Origin: Voacanga thouarsii
Taxonomy: Eukaryota > Streptophyta > Magnoliopsida > Gentianales > Apocynaceae
Length of the DNA stretch: 64,000 nt
Assembly: GCA_026120185.1 (NCBI GenBank)
Contig: JANUWF010001190.1
Span: 1,922,001-1,986,000, forward strand
Direction: 5' to 3'
Positions 12,302-23,799 of the stretch are shown here, in pieces (position 1 is the first letter of the stretch; each line of letters starts with the position of its first letter). Made by a program: the position numbers and the translations under genes. Under the pieces are notes generated by a model that saw nothing but the letters and a program-made list of their open reading frames with translations, did no database searches and was not told the origin of the DNA.

Positions 12302-12608
12302 TGTTATGAATATATTGTAAATTATTAGAGAATTAGTGGAAACTTTACTAATTATGAATTTTTATGAATATCCATCATTTAGTGGAGACACCACTAATTC
12401 ATATTAGTGAAAAATTATGTATTCCACTAACTAAGAGCTCTATAAATATAGTTATTTTCTAAACTTGATATATACCATAATTTTGTGAGAAAATTGTGAG
12501 AAAAAAGAAAGAGAAAAATTTGAAAAAATTCTTGTGTAAAGAATAGTTAGAGTTTTCTTAGTGTGTAGTGTGTATATTTTATTCTAACACTACCCAAATT
12601 TTATAACA
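12302..12608 (+). repeat. 5' LTR of copia copy 1
   Basis: It begins TGTTATGAATATATTG and ends AAATTTTATAACA. Near the middle a TATA-type promoter, ctctataaatatagtt, precedes the presumed transcription start. It is about 15 bases shorter than the 3' LTR and differs at many positions. Confidence 0.9.
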
Positions 12609-12672
12609 CATTATCAATACGAGTTTCTACCGTTACACAAGCCAGAAGACAGGTACGCATTTATTGATCCCT

Positions 12673-13170
12673 ATGGCTAAGCTTGCTAAACTCGAATTTG
12701 TAACCCTTGATATTTCTGAAAAAATTATATGTCATGGATTCTCAATACAGAAATGCATATAAATGCTGAAAAGAAAGATTTGACCACCTAAGGATGGTCG
12801 TACTACCAACTGCTATGAATGATTGCACCTGACGTTGCAAGATTTTAAAATCGTGAACTCCGCGATGTATAAAATTACATCTCAATTAAAATTATGCGGA
12901 GAAAAAGTTACTGATGAAGATCTATTGGAGAAGACATTCTCCACTTTTCATGCCTCGAATATTGTCCTACAGCAACAATATCGAGAAAAAGGGTATCCAA
13001 AATATACAGATTTAACATAAGTTATTATTGAGAAATCATGAAGTCAGACGAATTGGCTCAATAGCACTCCCAGAAGTGAATGCTGTTGGCTCCAACAGAA
13101 ACCATCGTTATAGTCGTAGTTGTGGCAGTGGCTATGGTTATGGTCATGGACACGCTTGATATTTCCCTTA
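12673..13170 (+). pseudogene. Truncated copia gag (copy 1)
   Basis: It starts at an ATG (MAKLAKLEFVTLDIS), typical of gag-pol proteins in this copia group, and soon breaks by frameshifts and stops. A recognisable middle stretch is open from about 12823 to 13020, including LCGEKVTDEDLLEKTFSTFH and the QQQYREKGY region. After a further frame change it ends in the glycine/histidine-rich linker (SRSCGSGYGYGHGH). The CCHC zinc knuckle that should follow is absent because the antisense RKD cargo begins about 100 bases further on. Confidence 0.75.
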
Positions 13171-13521
13171 CCACAAAGAAATACTGGCCATCTGAAGTGG
13201 AATATAAAAGATAATAAGGGAAAATGATATTTCCATTAATAATAAGCATCGCATATTTGAGATGTTACATTCGTATGTCAATATAACACATTATACTACA
13301 TTACTTCTAACAGTTCAGAAAAAAAATCATAAGTCTAGTGTTTATTCGTATTTCCTTCATTCATCTCAATGGTGTTCACGTGAATTTGAGGATGCATGCT
13401 TGTAGTTGCTTTTTTGCAATAGAGCTGGCAAATTTAAGATGAATGTTTATAGTTGTTCTTTTTCCATATTTGCATTAGAGGAAGACAAATAGGTAACAAT
13501 TATGGACTTCAAATCCTCTTC

Positions 13522-14633
13522 TTAGGCATCCTCCTCCTCTTCCTTCTCCCTTGGGCCAGCATCTAAACTAGTAGCAGAATTAGCCGTAAAGTTACTATAA
13601 AATGAGTCTTGGAATTTTATCATCCCCTTAAGTTTTTTATTATAGTTGGCCTTGAAGCATGCTTGTCTTAATTTCTGTGTTTGGTCCTCCAATCGCGTAT
13701 CAAGACTTTCTTTCATCAACTTCTTCTCACGTTCCAGTATCTCAATGGCTTCTCTTAACTTCTTCTCAGCCATATGTCCTCCTTCGTCTTTATTTCGCAT
13801 CTCCTGTAAATCAAAGTAATACCATCGGTGGAGATACATTCATTCCGGTCATTATTTACTTATAAATCTTTCACAATTTCATACTTGCAAATTACAAGTA
13901 TGTATGAGAGAGAACTTGAACATTCTTGATTGGGTCTCCAAGCTCATCAACTTCCTGTGAGGCCATCAACGAATTCCCAACTCCCTACATCTGTTCTTGA
14001 GACGGGTTAAGCCAATATTCAGTTTTTTGACCGCGTTCTTGATTGACAGGTAAAAATACTGTGAAATGATTTCTCTTGATAGTATCTTGGAGTTATTACC
14101 CTTCTCCTCTGTCTGCCTCTTAATCATCTTCTTCTCCATAAGAATTCCGTCTGAAATAATATCTTGAATTTCGATATTATGCATTTCATGGGTCCTCACT
14201 CCAAATTCGTTACCAAGACCACTCATTATTTCTCTTAAAAAAAGAAAAACAATATCAGTAAGGGTAATACTATTCAAAATCCATGTTTGAATGTATGATA
14301 ACCTTAAACCATATTTTGGCTTTGTTCAAAATCCATTATAGAGTAGAAAGGATCATGCACAAGTATATCCTTATTCAAAGGAATAACATCACAAGCAGTC
14401 TCTTGAATGGGTAGATCAAATTGAAAATTCAAAGCAGTATGTCCAGATCTTCCACTAATTTCTATCACAACAAACCAAAAGAGAGTTTAATTTCTTTATC
14501 AAGCACACTAGAAAAAATGGAAGCCCTCAAAGGTATCTCACCTGAAATTAGGCAGAAGCAGTTGGCTTGGAAAAGAAAACACATCAAAATCTTCTGCATT
14601 AGAAATCAAGTCAAAATTTGACTATATCTCAAA
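13522..14633 (-). pseudogene. Captured RWP-RK (RKD-type) transcription factor gene inside copia copy 1
   Basis: Four exon-like blocks with introns run antisense to the element: about 14543-14633, 14293-14478, 13916-14233 and 13522-13803. The third encodes SREIISQYFYLSIKNAVKKL, then NIGLTRLKNRCRELGI and WPHRKLMSLET. That is the RWP-RK DNA-binding domain with its amphipathic helix and the RWPHRK signature. The fourth encodes the following coiled region (EKKLREAIEILEREKKLMKE, then QTQKLRQACFKANY). RKD proteins are nuclear regulators of egg-cell identity and early embryogenesis. This copy is dead: the start codon is ATA, exon 2 ends in an early stop, a TGA replaces the first Arg codon of the RWP motif, and the donor after exon 3 has lost its G. 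Retained introns mean the capture came from genomic DNA or from an antisense-spanning transcript. Confidence 0.85.
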
Positions 14634-14730
14634 TGAATTACAAGTTCTTATATCTGCTTTGTGGTTTTTATTTTTAAAATTTACTAATGACTGATGACTA
14701 AGATATATATCGATATACATATATACATAC

Positions 14731-14746
<16 letters not shown>

Positions 14747-14822
<76 letters not shown>
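14747..14822. repeat. (GT)n microsatellite with GCGCGCG edge, in the RKD cargo leader
   Basis: About 35 uninterrupted GT units are preceded by an (AT)n tract and followed by gcgcgcg. It lies just upstream (minus sense) of the dead RKD reading frame. The second copia copy has an (AT)n tract at the same place (47326-47363), so the repeat type changed after the copies separated. Confidence 0.95.
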
Positions 14823-14823
<1 letters not shown>

Positions 14824-15039
14824 AGGAAGAAGAAGAGGTGGATAATAGGTGGAGGGACTGAGGAAAAGAAAATACAAGGAGGAAGAGGAAAATATTGTAT
14901 CGGAAAGAGTGATAAAATAATAATATAGAGATTTTTTTGTTTTAATATATTTTTTGGCATTTCTTACTTGTTATGTATGTAGTATTACTCATAATGTTCT
15001 TATATTTACATTATTTTCCTGTGAAATCATTATTTCCTA

Positions 15040-16990
15040 AATTAGGGGAAGAACAGAAACAGTATAAGAAAGATCTTGATTGGACAACATCATTAAATTA
15101 TCTTGATCCGTGTACAAACGCGTGTGAACTTGAAGTTCAAAAGATAATTCATTTGTAACGCATTACAAATCAAATACCATATACTTTTGTTGACTCAAGA
15201 AGAGTAACAAAATTACATATTCTAGCTATAAATGCACCTATTCGAATTGAAGTTTTAGAAGAATAAAAGATTATACCTATAGCTGCTGAGTCAAAAGTAT
15301 GGTCGACCTCTTGGTTCTAAAGATAAAAATCATCAAAAGAAGAGAGGATTAAATTATTCAAATGATCATATTGAATAAAAGAATGATAAAGACTAAAAGA
15401 GAATTGATGAAAAAGAATCAGAAATTGATGAAAGTAACAGTGAAATTTCTATCAATTATACCACTTCTGGTAGAAGTTGGAATCGGATAGAAATAATGAT
15501 TGATAATATATTTGCATATAATATATATCATGATGTTATACAAGATAATGATGATCTTGAACCAATATCAATTGATAAATGTCGGCATAGAAAAGATTGG
15601 CTATAATGAAAAGATGCGATTCAATCGGAGTTAAATGTACTGACACAACGTGAAGTCTTCGGACCTGCAGTCCGAACACCAAAATGTGTAAAACCTGTTG
15701 GTTACAAATGAATATTTGTGCGAAAGTACAATAAAAATAATGAAATCGTACGATATAAAGCACAGTTAGTAGTCCAAGGTTTTTCACAAAGACCAGGTAT
15801 GGATTATGATGAAACTTATTCTCCTATTGTTGATGCTATTACACTTTAATATCTTATCAGTTTGGCTGTACATGAAAAGATAGATATACGCCTATTAGAT
15901 GTTGTCACTGCTTACTTGTATGGAACTTTAGAAAATAATGTTTACATGAAAATTCCTGAAGGATTTCGTATGCCCGAAGCATATAAATATTATCCTCGTG
16001 ACAATTACTCCATCAAGTTGTAGAAATCATTATATGGCCTGAAGCAATCTGGGCGCATGTGGTTCAATCATCTTAGTGAATATTTATTGAAAGCGGAATT
16101 TAAAAATGATCAGGTATGTTCATGTATTTTTATTAAGAAATATAGTTCTAAATTTATGATATTAGCTATATATGTTGATGATATTAATCTTATTAGAACT
16201 CCTCAAGAGCTCCAAGAAACAATTGATTATTCGACATCAAAGATGTTGGTAAAATTACATTTTGCCTTTGTTTACAAAACGAACATTTGGCAAGTAAAAC
16301 ATTTATTCATCAATTAGCATATACAATAAAAGTTTTAAAAAGGATTTTCATGGACAAAACACATCCATTGAGTATTCCAATAATCTCTGGTCATTAGATG
16401 TGAATAAAGATCTTTTCCAACCTCATGAAGAGGATAAAGAACTTATTGGTCCTGAAGTACCATATCTCAGTACAATTGGTGCATTGATGTATCTTGTTAA
16501 CAATACACGGCATGATATTGCCTTTTCTGTCAATTTATTTGTAAGATTTAGTTCTTCTCCAACACGACGACATTGAAATGGAATTAAACAAGTCATTCGA
16601 TATCTCCAAGCAGCTACTTCTTCAAATCATGCTAAAATTATAGCCATTCATGAAGTAAGTAGAGAATGATTCATTATTTCTGAGAAAATTGTGGATTATC
16701 ATCTATTAGAGATATTTCAACTCCTCTTTATGAAGACAATACAACTTGCATAGCTCAATTACGAGGAGGATACATTAAAGGAGATCGGACAAAATATATT
16801 TCACTACAATTTTTCTTTACTCATGAACTCCAGAAGAAATGTGACATTGATGTGCTACAAATTCGGTTATGTAACAACCTCGCAGATATTTTCACGAAGA
16901 CTTTACCGACTGCAACATTTGAGAAGTTGAGATATAAAATTGGTATGCGTCGATTCAAAGATTTAAAGGAATCATCTCATCAGGGAAAGT
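15040..16990 (+). pseudogene. copia pol remnant: integrase tail, reverse transcriptase, RNase H (copy 1)
   Basis: It begins in the integrase C-terminal linker (LGEEQKQYKKDLDW, then YLDPCTNACELEVQKIIHL). The reverse transcriptase follows: VVQGFSQRPGMDYDETYSP near 15770-15830, LLDVVTAYLYG, and the catalytic YVDD near 16170. RNase H-region fragments run to about 16980. Scattered stops (for example TAA at 15848 and TAG at 16021) and frameshifts abolish function. Protease and the integrase catalytic core are not present. Confidence 0.85.
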
Positions 16991-17116
16991 AAGAAACAGA
17001 TATATTGAATAGTGTACTCTTTTTCCTTCACTAAATTTTTTTTCCACTGGGTTTTTATCTAGTAAAGTTTTAACGAAATATATTCTTTATGTAATGGATG
17101 GATATCCAATGGGGAG

Positions 17117-17438
17117 TGTTATGAATATATTGTGAATTATTAGAGAATTAGTGGAAGCTCCGCTAATTATGAATTTTTTTAGATATCTATTATTTAATGG
17201 AGACACCGCTAATTCATATTAGTAAAAAATTATGTATTCCACTAATTAAGAGCTCTATAAATAGAGTTATTCTCTAAGCTTGATATATACCATAATTTTG
17301 TGAAAGAACTGTGAAAAAATTGTGAGAAAATTGTAAGAAAAAAGAAAGAGAGAAGTTTGAAGAAATTCAAGAATAGTTAGAATTTTCTTAATGTATAGTA
17401 TGTAAATTTTATTTTAACACTACCCAAATTTTATAACA
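17117..17438 (+). repeat. 3' LTR of copia copy 1
   Basis: It begins TGTTATGAATATATTGTG directly after a purine-rich tract and ends in AAATTTTATAACA. It is 322 bases long and is followed by the target duplication AATTC. Confidence 0.9.
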
Positions 17439-17580
17439 AATTCAATTAAAAATAAATTTTTAATAATTTTTATTTATAATATCCATTCAAGTCGTCATAT
17501 TATATTTTTTCTTTTTATTCTACTAATTCCACATATTTTATAATTTTTCATTCAAATAAAACAAACTCTTCCTATACACC
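17439..17580 (-). repeat. Right arm of the MITE-like repeat split by copia copy 1
   Basis: Directly after the copia element the DNA reads aattcaattaaaaataaatt, then catattatattttttctttt, tattctactaattccacata and ttataatttttcattcaaat. This is the same family as the copies near 11040 and 11690, and inverted relative to the arm at 12130-12301. It fits an inverted-repeat MITE opened by the copia insertion. Confidence 0.35.
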
Positions 17581-17875
17581 GATTTCACAAGCATGCTTGA
17601 GAAGGGATATTTGTAATGATTTTAGCCTGCTGGGGACAAAGGATAGATAATGTTGAAAGGCAGAAGTGCGGCCGAGATAGAACCGGTTCTGGCTCACATT
17701 TTGCCGATTGAAATTATCTAGAAAACAAGAAAATTCTCCAAATCATTGATCAGAGAGAATCTAATTGCCTTTGTAAATCATGAAACCACTATGATTCTAT
17801 GAATATCAACTGAACAGGAGGAAAACAAAGAGGGAAAGAAGAGAAAACGGGGCACAGCCGAGACAGTAAGAAAAG

Positions 17876-18378
17876 TCAGCCAAAACACTGATCACTCGGA
17901 AGTGGCCCGGGAATGGAACCGTGCTGAAGAAACTGCAGGCCAAACACTACTATAATCGCAACAAGTGACAGGTATGACAAGCCTTCAACAGCTCCGAGCA
18001 ATCCAAACGGACCATTAGGCAGACCCGTACCGGTTTTAGATTTGGTGTACAAAGACCAAGCTACAATCCCCACCACAATCAAGTAGCTGACGCCTTCAAC
18101 CGCCCCGATCGATCCCCCAGGTCCAGGCGGCAGGCCGCAGCCGGTAGTCTTAAGGGTGTAGAGAGACCATCCAATGACTATGTAGACACCAGACCACCGG
18201 CAGTGGCTACTTTCTCTGCAATTCCATTGCCGCTTTCATCCGTCTGATCCTTTGCCATGGCTTGTACTCTATATCTTCGCCGGTTCATGATATTGCAATT
18301 GCACGATTGGCGCTGGCGCAGCAGTGGCGCCGAAGATGTTAGGGGAGCGAACAAGAGCAACATCTTTGTGGCCTGCAT
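17876..18378 (-). pseudogene. Predicted plastid (thylakoid-type) membrane protein, with one frameshift
   Basis: The ATG at 18378 opens a basic, Ser/Arg-rich leader (MQATKMLLLFAPLTSSAPLL ... NRRRYRVQAMA) typical of a chloroplast transit peptide, then EKVATAGGLVST and a TAG at about 18180. The following frame is open to 17876: GWSLYTLKTTGCGLPPGPGG, then GAVEGVSYLIVVGIVAWSLY, a second GTGLPNGPFGLLGAVEGLSY copy, a hydrophobic helix and IPGPLPSDQCFG at the C-terminus. Two tandem GLPxGPxGxxGAVEGxSYL modules with membrane helices give a plastid membrane protein of about 166 residues; I cannot name the family. Joining the halves needs a single shift (two extra bases or one missing) around 18176-18182. 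The rest is intact, so this is either a recently broken gene or a sequence error. Confidence 0.65.
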
Positions 18379-20210
18379 GGCTGTCAGGGAAGCTGTGGTA
18401 CTTGGGAGAGCTAAACAGCGTCTACTCGTTTATGAACCTTATCCATCAAACAATTCTTCTACTTTTACAAACCTGTTAGTATTGAAATTTTATATAAATG
18501 GAAAAAAAAAATGATAATATAACAACCAGAAATTATATTAACAATAATAATTATTTTTTCCTGTATATATTTTGTTTTAAAAAAACAACAAATGACAAAA
18601 ACTAAAAAAACTACAGAGAATAGGGGAATAGTAGCTGTGATGACACCTTAAATGTTATACTGTAATTTTTGTATAAAAGTATAGTTTATATATTAATTAT
18701 GATCATATATATATATAGTTATAATGATATTATGTATATCCTTACTTACACCTTAAAAATGGCATTCCATGAATGACTGGCTTATTTTAAATAATTTAAT
18801 AAATAGAGCAATTTTTATATAAATTATAGACCAATAAATCAAATATATTAATGAGTTATACCGTTTAATTTATATTATACATGGTATAAATTACTAATAT
18901 ATTTTATCCATATATCATTAGCCCATATTAGTATTTGTTTAATAAATAATTTCCATGGTGAAATAAATTTACAATTTAAAATAGCACCTCACAAATCAGA
19001 TCTGGATGATATTTGGAATATCCGAGTAATATTCGCGTTCCCACTTTCCACGTTGGACGCCATTTTCGGCTTTCCCCCACCGACGGTCCTAGCTTCTTCC
19101 TGGTCAATTAGATCCAAGCCATCCAATGGAAATCCGCCAGCTGTAAGATTAATAGAAAATTCATTAAAAAACCACGTGAAGGAGAAAGAGAGAGACGTGA
19201 CAACATAAGAAACTTTTCCTTGGAATCCGGGCAAAGAATATTAAACCCAGGAAAACGGATAATAATGAGCCAACCCCAAAAGGGAAACGGATCCAAAATG
19301 AATGGTACCCAAACTCCCATTGCTCGTCAAACCCAGGAACCAAAGTGCCCAACCCGGAGAAGCCCAGAGTCACGTAACGCTAATTACACGTACTCGAAGA
19401 CTGGGGTGACGAAGCCCAGCGGAGGATGAGGTTAATCCCCTTCACCTTAACCTATACCAGATCATCACCATCAGATCAGAGTTAGTTAGAGTTGAGATGA
19501 GCGACTCCACGAGATTTGCCACACTCCTGACAACGCACGTGCACTTCAAATTCTAATTAGCTCCTAAAAACGACACCGATTTCTTCTCACTCCCCCTATG
19601 ATTTTCCAACAGAACCCAGGACCAACATCGAAGCGGTTTTTACAAGCGGAGTAAAAACCGCCAGGACGAGAGTTAAAAAATAAAATAAAAAATAATAATA
19701 ATAATAAAGGCCGCCTAGGCTAGTTGAGTCTTTTAAAACAAGGGGGAAAAAATATCCAATAAAAATAAACAAAAGAGATACACACCAAATTGAGTATTCC
19801 TTTCCCTCCAATTTCAAGTCCCCGCTTTGGAATATGGCCGGGCCACTGCTGCTGCTGCTACTACACTGAGTTCTAAAGCGGGTTCAACTCGTGCTGGCAA
19901 CTTCCATTTGAATATCACACACGCAGACACCCCCCAACCAAGACCAACGGCTATTACCAAGAATCATAGCGGGAACAATTGCACTAACCACCTTTTGAAC
20001 ATCTTCACCATATTATACCATATTCATTCATTCATTTGTTTCCCATGATACAAATTTCCCTCCAAACATTTGTCTGTCTGTCAACCATAATATAGCCAAC
20101 ACTAGTACACTAACAGTCTGCCCCAAATAAAATAAAAAAAAAAAAGTTCTATTTTCCCATTTTCCTGTTCGCACCAAGAGAGAAACCCCTACCCAGGTAA
20201 CGCCATTGCT
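18379..20210. other. Intergenic, no supported gene
   Basis: It contains AT-rich DNA (18480-19000), then a more GC-balanced part (19000-20200) with several short overlapping frames on both strands and no recognisable domain. The balanced part may include 3' untranslated sequence of the ANP32 gene near 20210 and promoter of the plastid-protein gene near 18379. Confidence 0.4.
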
Positions 20211-23097
20211 CTAATGGTGTTTCGATGATTTCGTTGACTTTGTGTACTCCACAGTATCGTCATCTTCCTCATCCTCATCGCCCCCATCATCATTATCATC
20301 TTTGCCACCGTCTCTCTTCCTCTTGTGAGTAGAAGAGGAGGGAGGAAGCTCTTGAACTTCACCATCTTCATCATCTTCCTCCTCAATTTCTTCTCCCAAA
20401 TCAGCTTCTTCATCACCATTTCCAGGATCCATATCACTCAGTCCTGCATCTCCTCCTTCAACTTGCCCCACTGGCTGAACCAGATACCCAGCGTCATAAT
20501 CTTCTTCCTGCCATAACCAACCCAAACTTGATGTTAAGCACCAATAGAAAATCCTCGATCAGAGGATCAAAATTTTGCACCTAATATACAAAATGCAAGA
20601 TAAAAATGAAAGGAAAAATATTAAGCTTGAAACAACTCCATAGCCATCAATTTAATCCTAAATTTGGAACAGCAAACACACATCACAAACATAGAAATTA
20701 TGCATCCTCAGGTTGGCACATCAAATGTTAGCCATAAACTGGAAAAAAATGAATAACGTTCCGAAACTTATCCAACAGAACAGACAAAAGAAGAAGATAA
20801 CATCGAGCTTAACCACCACTCCTGTAGAAACACAATAATAAAAGAAGAAAGATAGGATGTGAAAACTTCAAGAGCAGCATGCTCTATCAAATATGCGTCT
20901 CAGACCTGACAATTCTCAGCCCTAGCAGAATATTAAGAGAAAAGGCTACAAAATGAGCAGAAAAGCCAGCAAACAACCACTGACTAGATTCAGGAAATGG
21001 GCGTGCTGAACCACAACAAAGATGAGAAGCACAAAGAGAGAATTTTTACAAAACAACAAACATCTCGAAATCATGAAAATATTTAACTGTCACTGCTGCC
21101 AGAACAAAGGAAATAAGCATAGCTAAAAACTTAAAAAATAAAAATAAAAACCGTGAAATGACACCAAAACAGCACTATTTGAATTTTTCAAGGGGCTTTA
21201 CCGTGCAGGTAGGATATGCGGAAAAACATGAACATAATACATTTTTGAGCACGCCTAAAAACTTGGTAGTAAACTCTATACCAGATTTTCAGCTGCAACA
21301 TTTTATATATGTAAAAATAGTCCCTGCCCAATACTAATGAGAAAGAAATACACAAATATACAGAAAACATAAAACAAAATCAATTTTGCCAAAGCATTTG
21401 GAAGACCAAATAAAACAGATGCAACAGAATTAATGACAACAACAATCATCATACAGCTGCACCAACTTAAGGAATAAAATATTCACCTTCTCAACCGAAG
21501 GGAGGTTCTCCACAGTCGGGACAAACAACATGCTAAGAGTAACTCTAGACATATCACTTGCACTATAATACAGCACAATCACTTCTAATTCAAGACAACA
21601 GGTAATATAACAGCTCTACTTACACTCGGGGAAGGAATTGTCAACTTTTTCATGTCAAAGTGCATAAAATTCCTAATCAATGAGCTAGCATAAAATCCCC
21701 CCCCCCACAAAAGGTGGTAGTTATCAGTCATCTACAATGGTACACATGTCAAACATATCAAATAGCTGCATATAACTACTACATCAGAAGAACAAAAACA
21801 AATAATCTGAAATCTACGACTGAAGCCGGATAGGACGCCAGCCGACCTTGATACCAAAACAGAATCCTAAAAATATTCAGAATTAATTTGCACACTGATC
21901 AACAGTAAAAAAAAATGATAATGATAACCACCACAATAAACAAAGAGCTAATATGACAGCAGTATGATAAAACTGATATACCTCATCGTCCTCAAAGTCT
22001 CCTTCCTCCTCCACTCCCTGTTCCTCCTCACCTGTCTCTCCATTATCATCATCGTCATCGCCATCATCTTCCCCCTGCTCATGCCCATCAATTTCCCCTT
22101 CCGTGCTAGTCAACCTTCCTGTGCTCACCTGCCCCCCAAAACCCCCCTCGTCATTATCCACCTCCTCTTCATCCTCATCCTCCTCATCATCATCCTCCTC
22201 GTCTTCATCATCTTCCACACCATCTTCCTCGTCATCACTGTCCTCAATTTCATGAACCTCCACCACATCTTCGTCATCATCACCCTCCTCATCGATCTCC
22301 TCCACAGAATCATTTTCCTCATCGTCCTCACCCTCTCCATCATCATCCTCATCTTCCTCTCCGTCGACCCCCTGTATCCTAAACCCATTTGACTGATGAT
22401 GCAAAACCCCACGAGTCACGCTATTAGCCCCTCTAGAAGTCTCTGTCTCCTCCTCGTCTGCATCACTCTCCTCGTCCTCGTCCACATCAACAATCCCTTC
22501 ATTATCAGCTCTATGGCCATTATTCATCCCATACGGCCGTTCCTCACCATCAATTTCTCCACTTCCGGGATCATCCTCATCTTCTTCTTCGTCCTCCTCC
22601 TCATCAGACTCAGGACGCTCATTTTCCTCTGCATCCATCTTATCCAAGTACTTTAACGACTTAATCAAGCCAAAAACACGAGATCGGTAGTCCTTAATCC
22701 TTGTCACCGGACACTCATAAAGATCCAACGAAACGAGTCGGAGCTCCGCTAGAGGCCTGAGATCATTGATATCCTGAATCCGATTATTTGACAAATCCAG
22801 GTCCCGAAGGGAGTTTAGACCAGCCTCGACAAGAAATTCGAGGCCGCCAGCTATTCGATTGTCTGATAAAATTAATTTTTCAAGGTTTTGAAGTCTCGGA
22901 AACTGTTCTAGCGATGAAACTCCAATATTAGCTATGGAAAGATGCTGCAGGTTCTGAAACTTCTCGAACAATGACGGCGGAGGCAAACGACCGTGAACGC
23001 ACTTAACAGCTCCGTCCAGCGTCAAAGTTCGCACAGAGGCGACGTCTGTTTGGCCGTCTAACGCTGTTTCCACCGCCCTCTCCCAGATCTCATCCAT
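20211..23097 (-). CDS. Acidic leucine-rich nuclear phosphoprotein 32-related (ANP32-like) protein
   Basis: Two exons, 21982-23097 and 20211-20507, join in phase 0 across a 1474-base intron to give 470 residues. It starts MDEIWERAVETALDGQ. Residues about 20-165 hold leucine-rich repeats (LQHLSIANIGVSSLEQFPRL, LEKLILSDNRIAGGLEFLVE, LRDLDLSNNRIQDINDLRPL) and a C-terminal cap with YRSRVFGLIKSLKYLD. From about residue 170 the chain is almost all Asp/Glu, typical of ANP32 proteins. The C-terminus (exon 2) has THKRKRDGGKD, a likely nuclear localisation signal, then another acidic run. ANP32 proteins bind histones and act in chromatin regulation and phosphatase inhibition in animals; the plant role is less clear. 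Length is close to the Arabidopsis homologue. The long acidic tract generates many open frames on the opposite strand, which are not genes. Confidence 0.93.
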
Positions 23098-23284
23098 TAA
23101 TTACACCCCTCTTCTTCCTCTATACATATGATTGAATTCTCACTACGGAAACAAACCTAGAAATCTCGAGAAGAAAACAAACGCAATAAAGAAAACTAAA
23201 AGCAAAACCGTTTGATTGATAAAGGAAGGAAAGCCTTAAAACCCTAACTGTGAAGCCTTCTTCTGCAACAGAGGCTATGCGCTC

Positions 23285-23287
<3 letters not shown>

Positions 23288-23315
<28 letters not shown>
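23288..23315. repeat. (CT)n microsatellite in the presumed ANP32 5' leader
   Basis: About 14 CT units lie roughly 200 bases upstream of the ANP32 start codon (minus gene). Read on the gene's strand this is a GA tract, a common feature of plant 5' leaders and core promoters. Confidence 0.85.
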
Positions 23316-23317
<2 letters not shown>

Positions 23318-23799
23318 CCTTCTGCGTTGCTTAAGATAACGAGGGAAGTGAGTCGAGTCCGAGTCAGGATACGGGACTAGAGGTGGTTGCAGGTTTGGGT
23401 TGGGTTTGGTTAAGTTGACTCTAGGGTTAGGGGGTGGTGTATCGAGATGAGTATTGACCGTTGGATTTTCGAGGGGCGGATCGATGACGTGGAAAGAAAT
23501 TGACGGTGGGGATTGGGGGAGGTTGTGTTTGTTTAGGAGAAAGACTGGAGAAGTTGGTTTATTGTGGGGAAAGGAGCTGGGTTAAGCCGCGAAGCGATGA
23601 CGATGAGTGACAAAGGAGGAGGCAGCAAAATCTGACACGTCGTTTTGGGAAGGATATAGCCCGCTGTTTGGCATATGCCCCTGATATTCCTCTCTATTAC
23701 GAAAGTGCCACCGATCATTTTATAGCCCAACACAAATTTCATTTTCTATTTTTTTCTTTTTTTTAAATTCAACTATTTATATTTTATAATAAAATTAAA

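Larger units (their letters stand above)
12302..17438 (+). mobile_element. Degenerate Ty1/copia LTR retrotransposon carrying an RKD gene (copy 1)
   Basis: This is a 5137-base element bounded by TG...CA LTRs (307 and 322 bases) and a perfect 5-bp target duplication AATTC (12297-12301 and 17439-17443). Order in the element's sense: 5' LTR, truncated gag, an antisense intron-containing RKD cargo, pol from the end of integrase through reverse transcriptase and RNase H, a polypurine tract ccaatggggag, and the 3' LTR. Protease and most of integrase are missing where the cargo sits. Many stops and frameshifts plus visible LTR divergence mark it as old and non-autonomous. It shares its structure with the minus-strand copy at 44498-49787. 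Confidence 0.9.

Noticed and set aside
14622..14960. Minus-strand frame with long Thr-His repeat
   Set aside because: It is a translation of the GT microsatellite in the RKD cargo leader.
19220..19429. Overlapping open frames on both strands in the balanced-composition part of the intergenic region
   Set aside because: No domain, and several frames on both strands are open at once, as expected by chance in stop-poor DNA.
21964..22656. Plus-strand Ile/Leu/Ser-rich open frames resembling membrane proteins
   Set aside because: They are antisense to the Asp/Glu-rich ANP32 tail; GAT/GAA repeats read backwards as hydrophobic codons.
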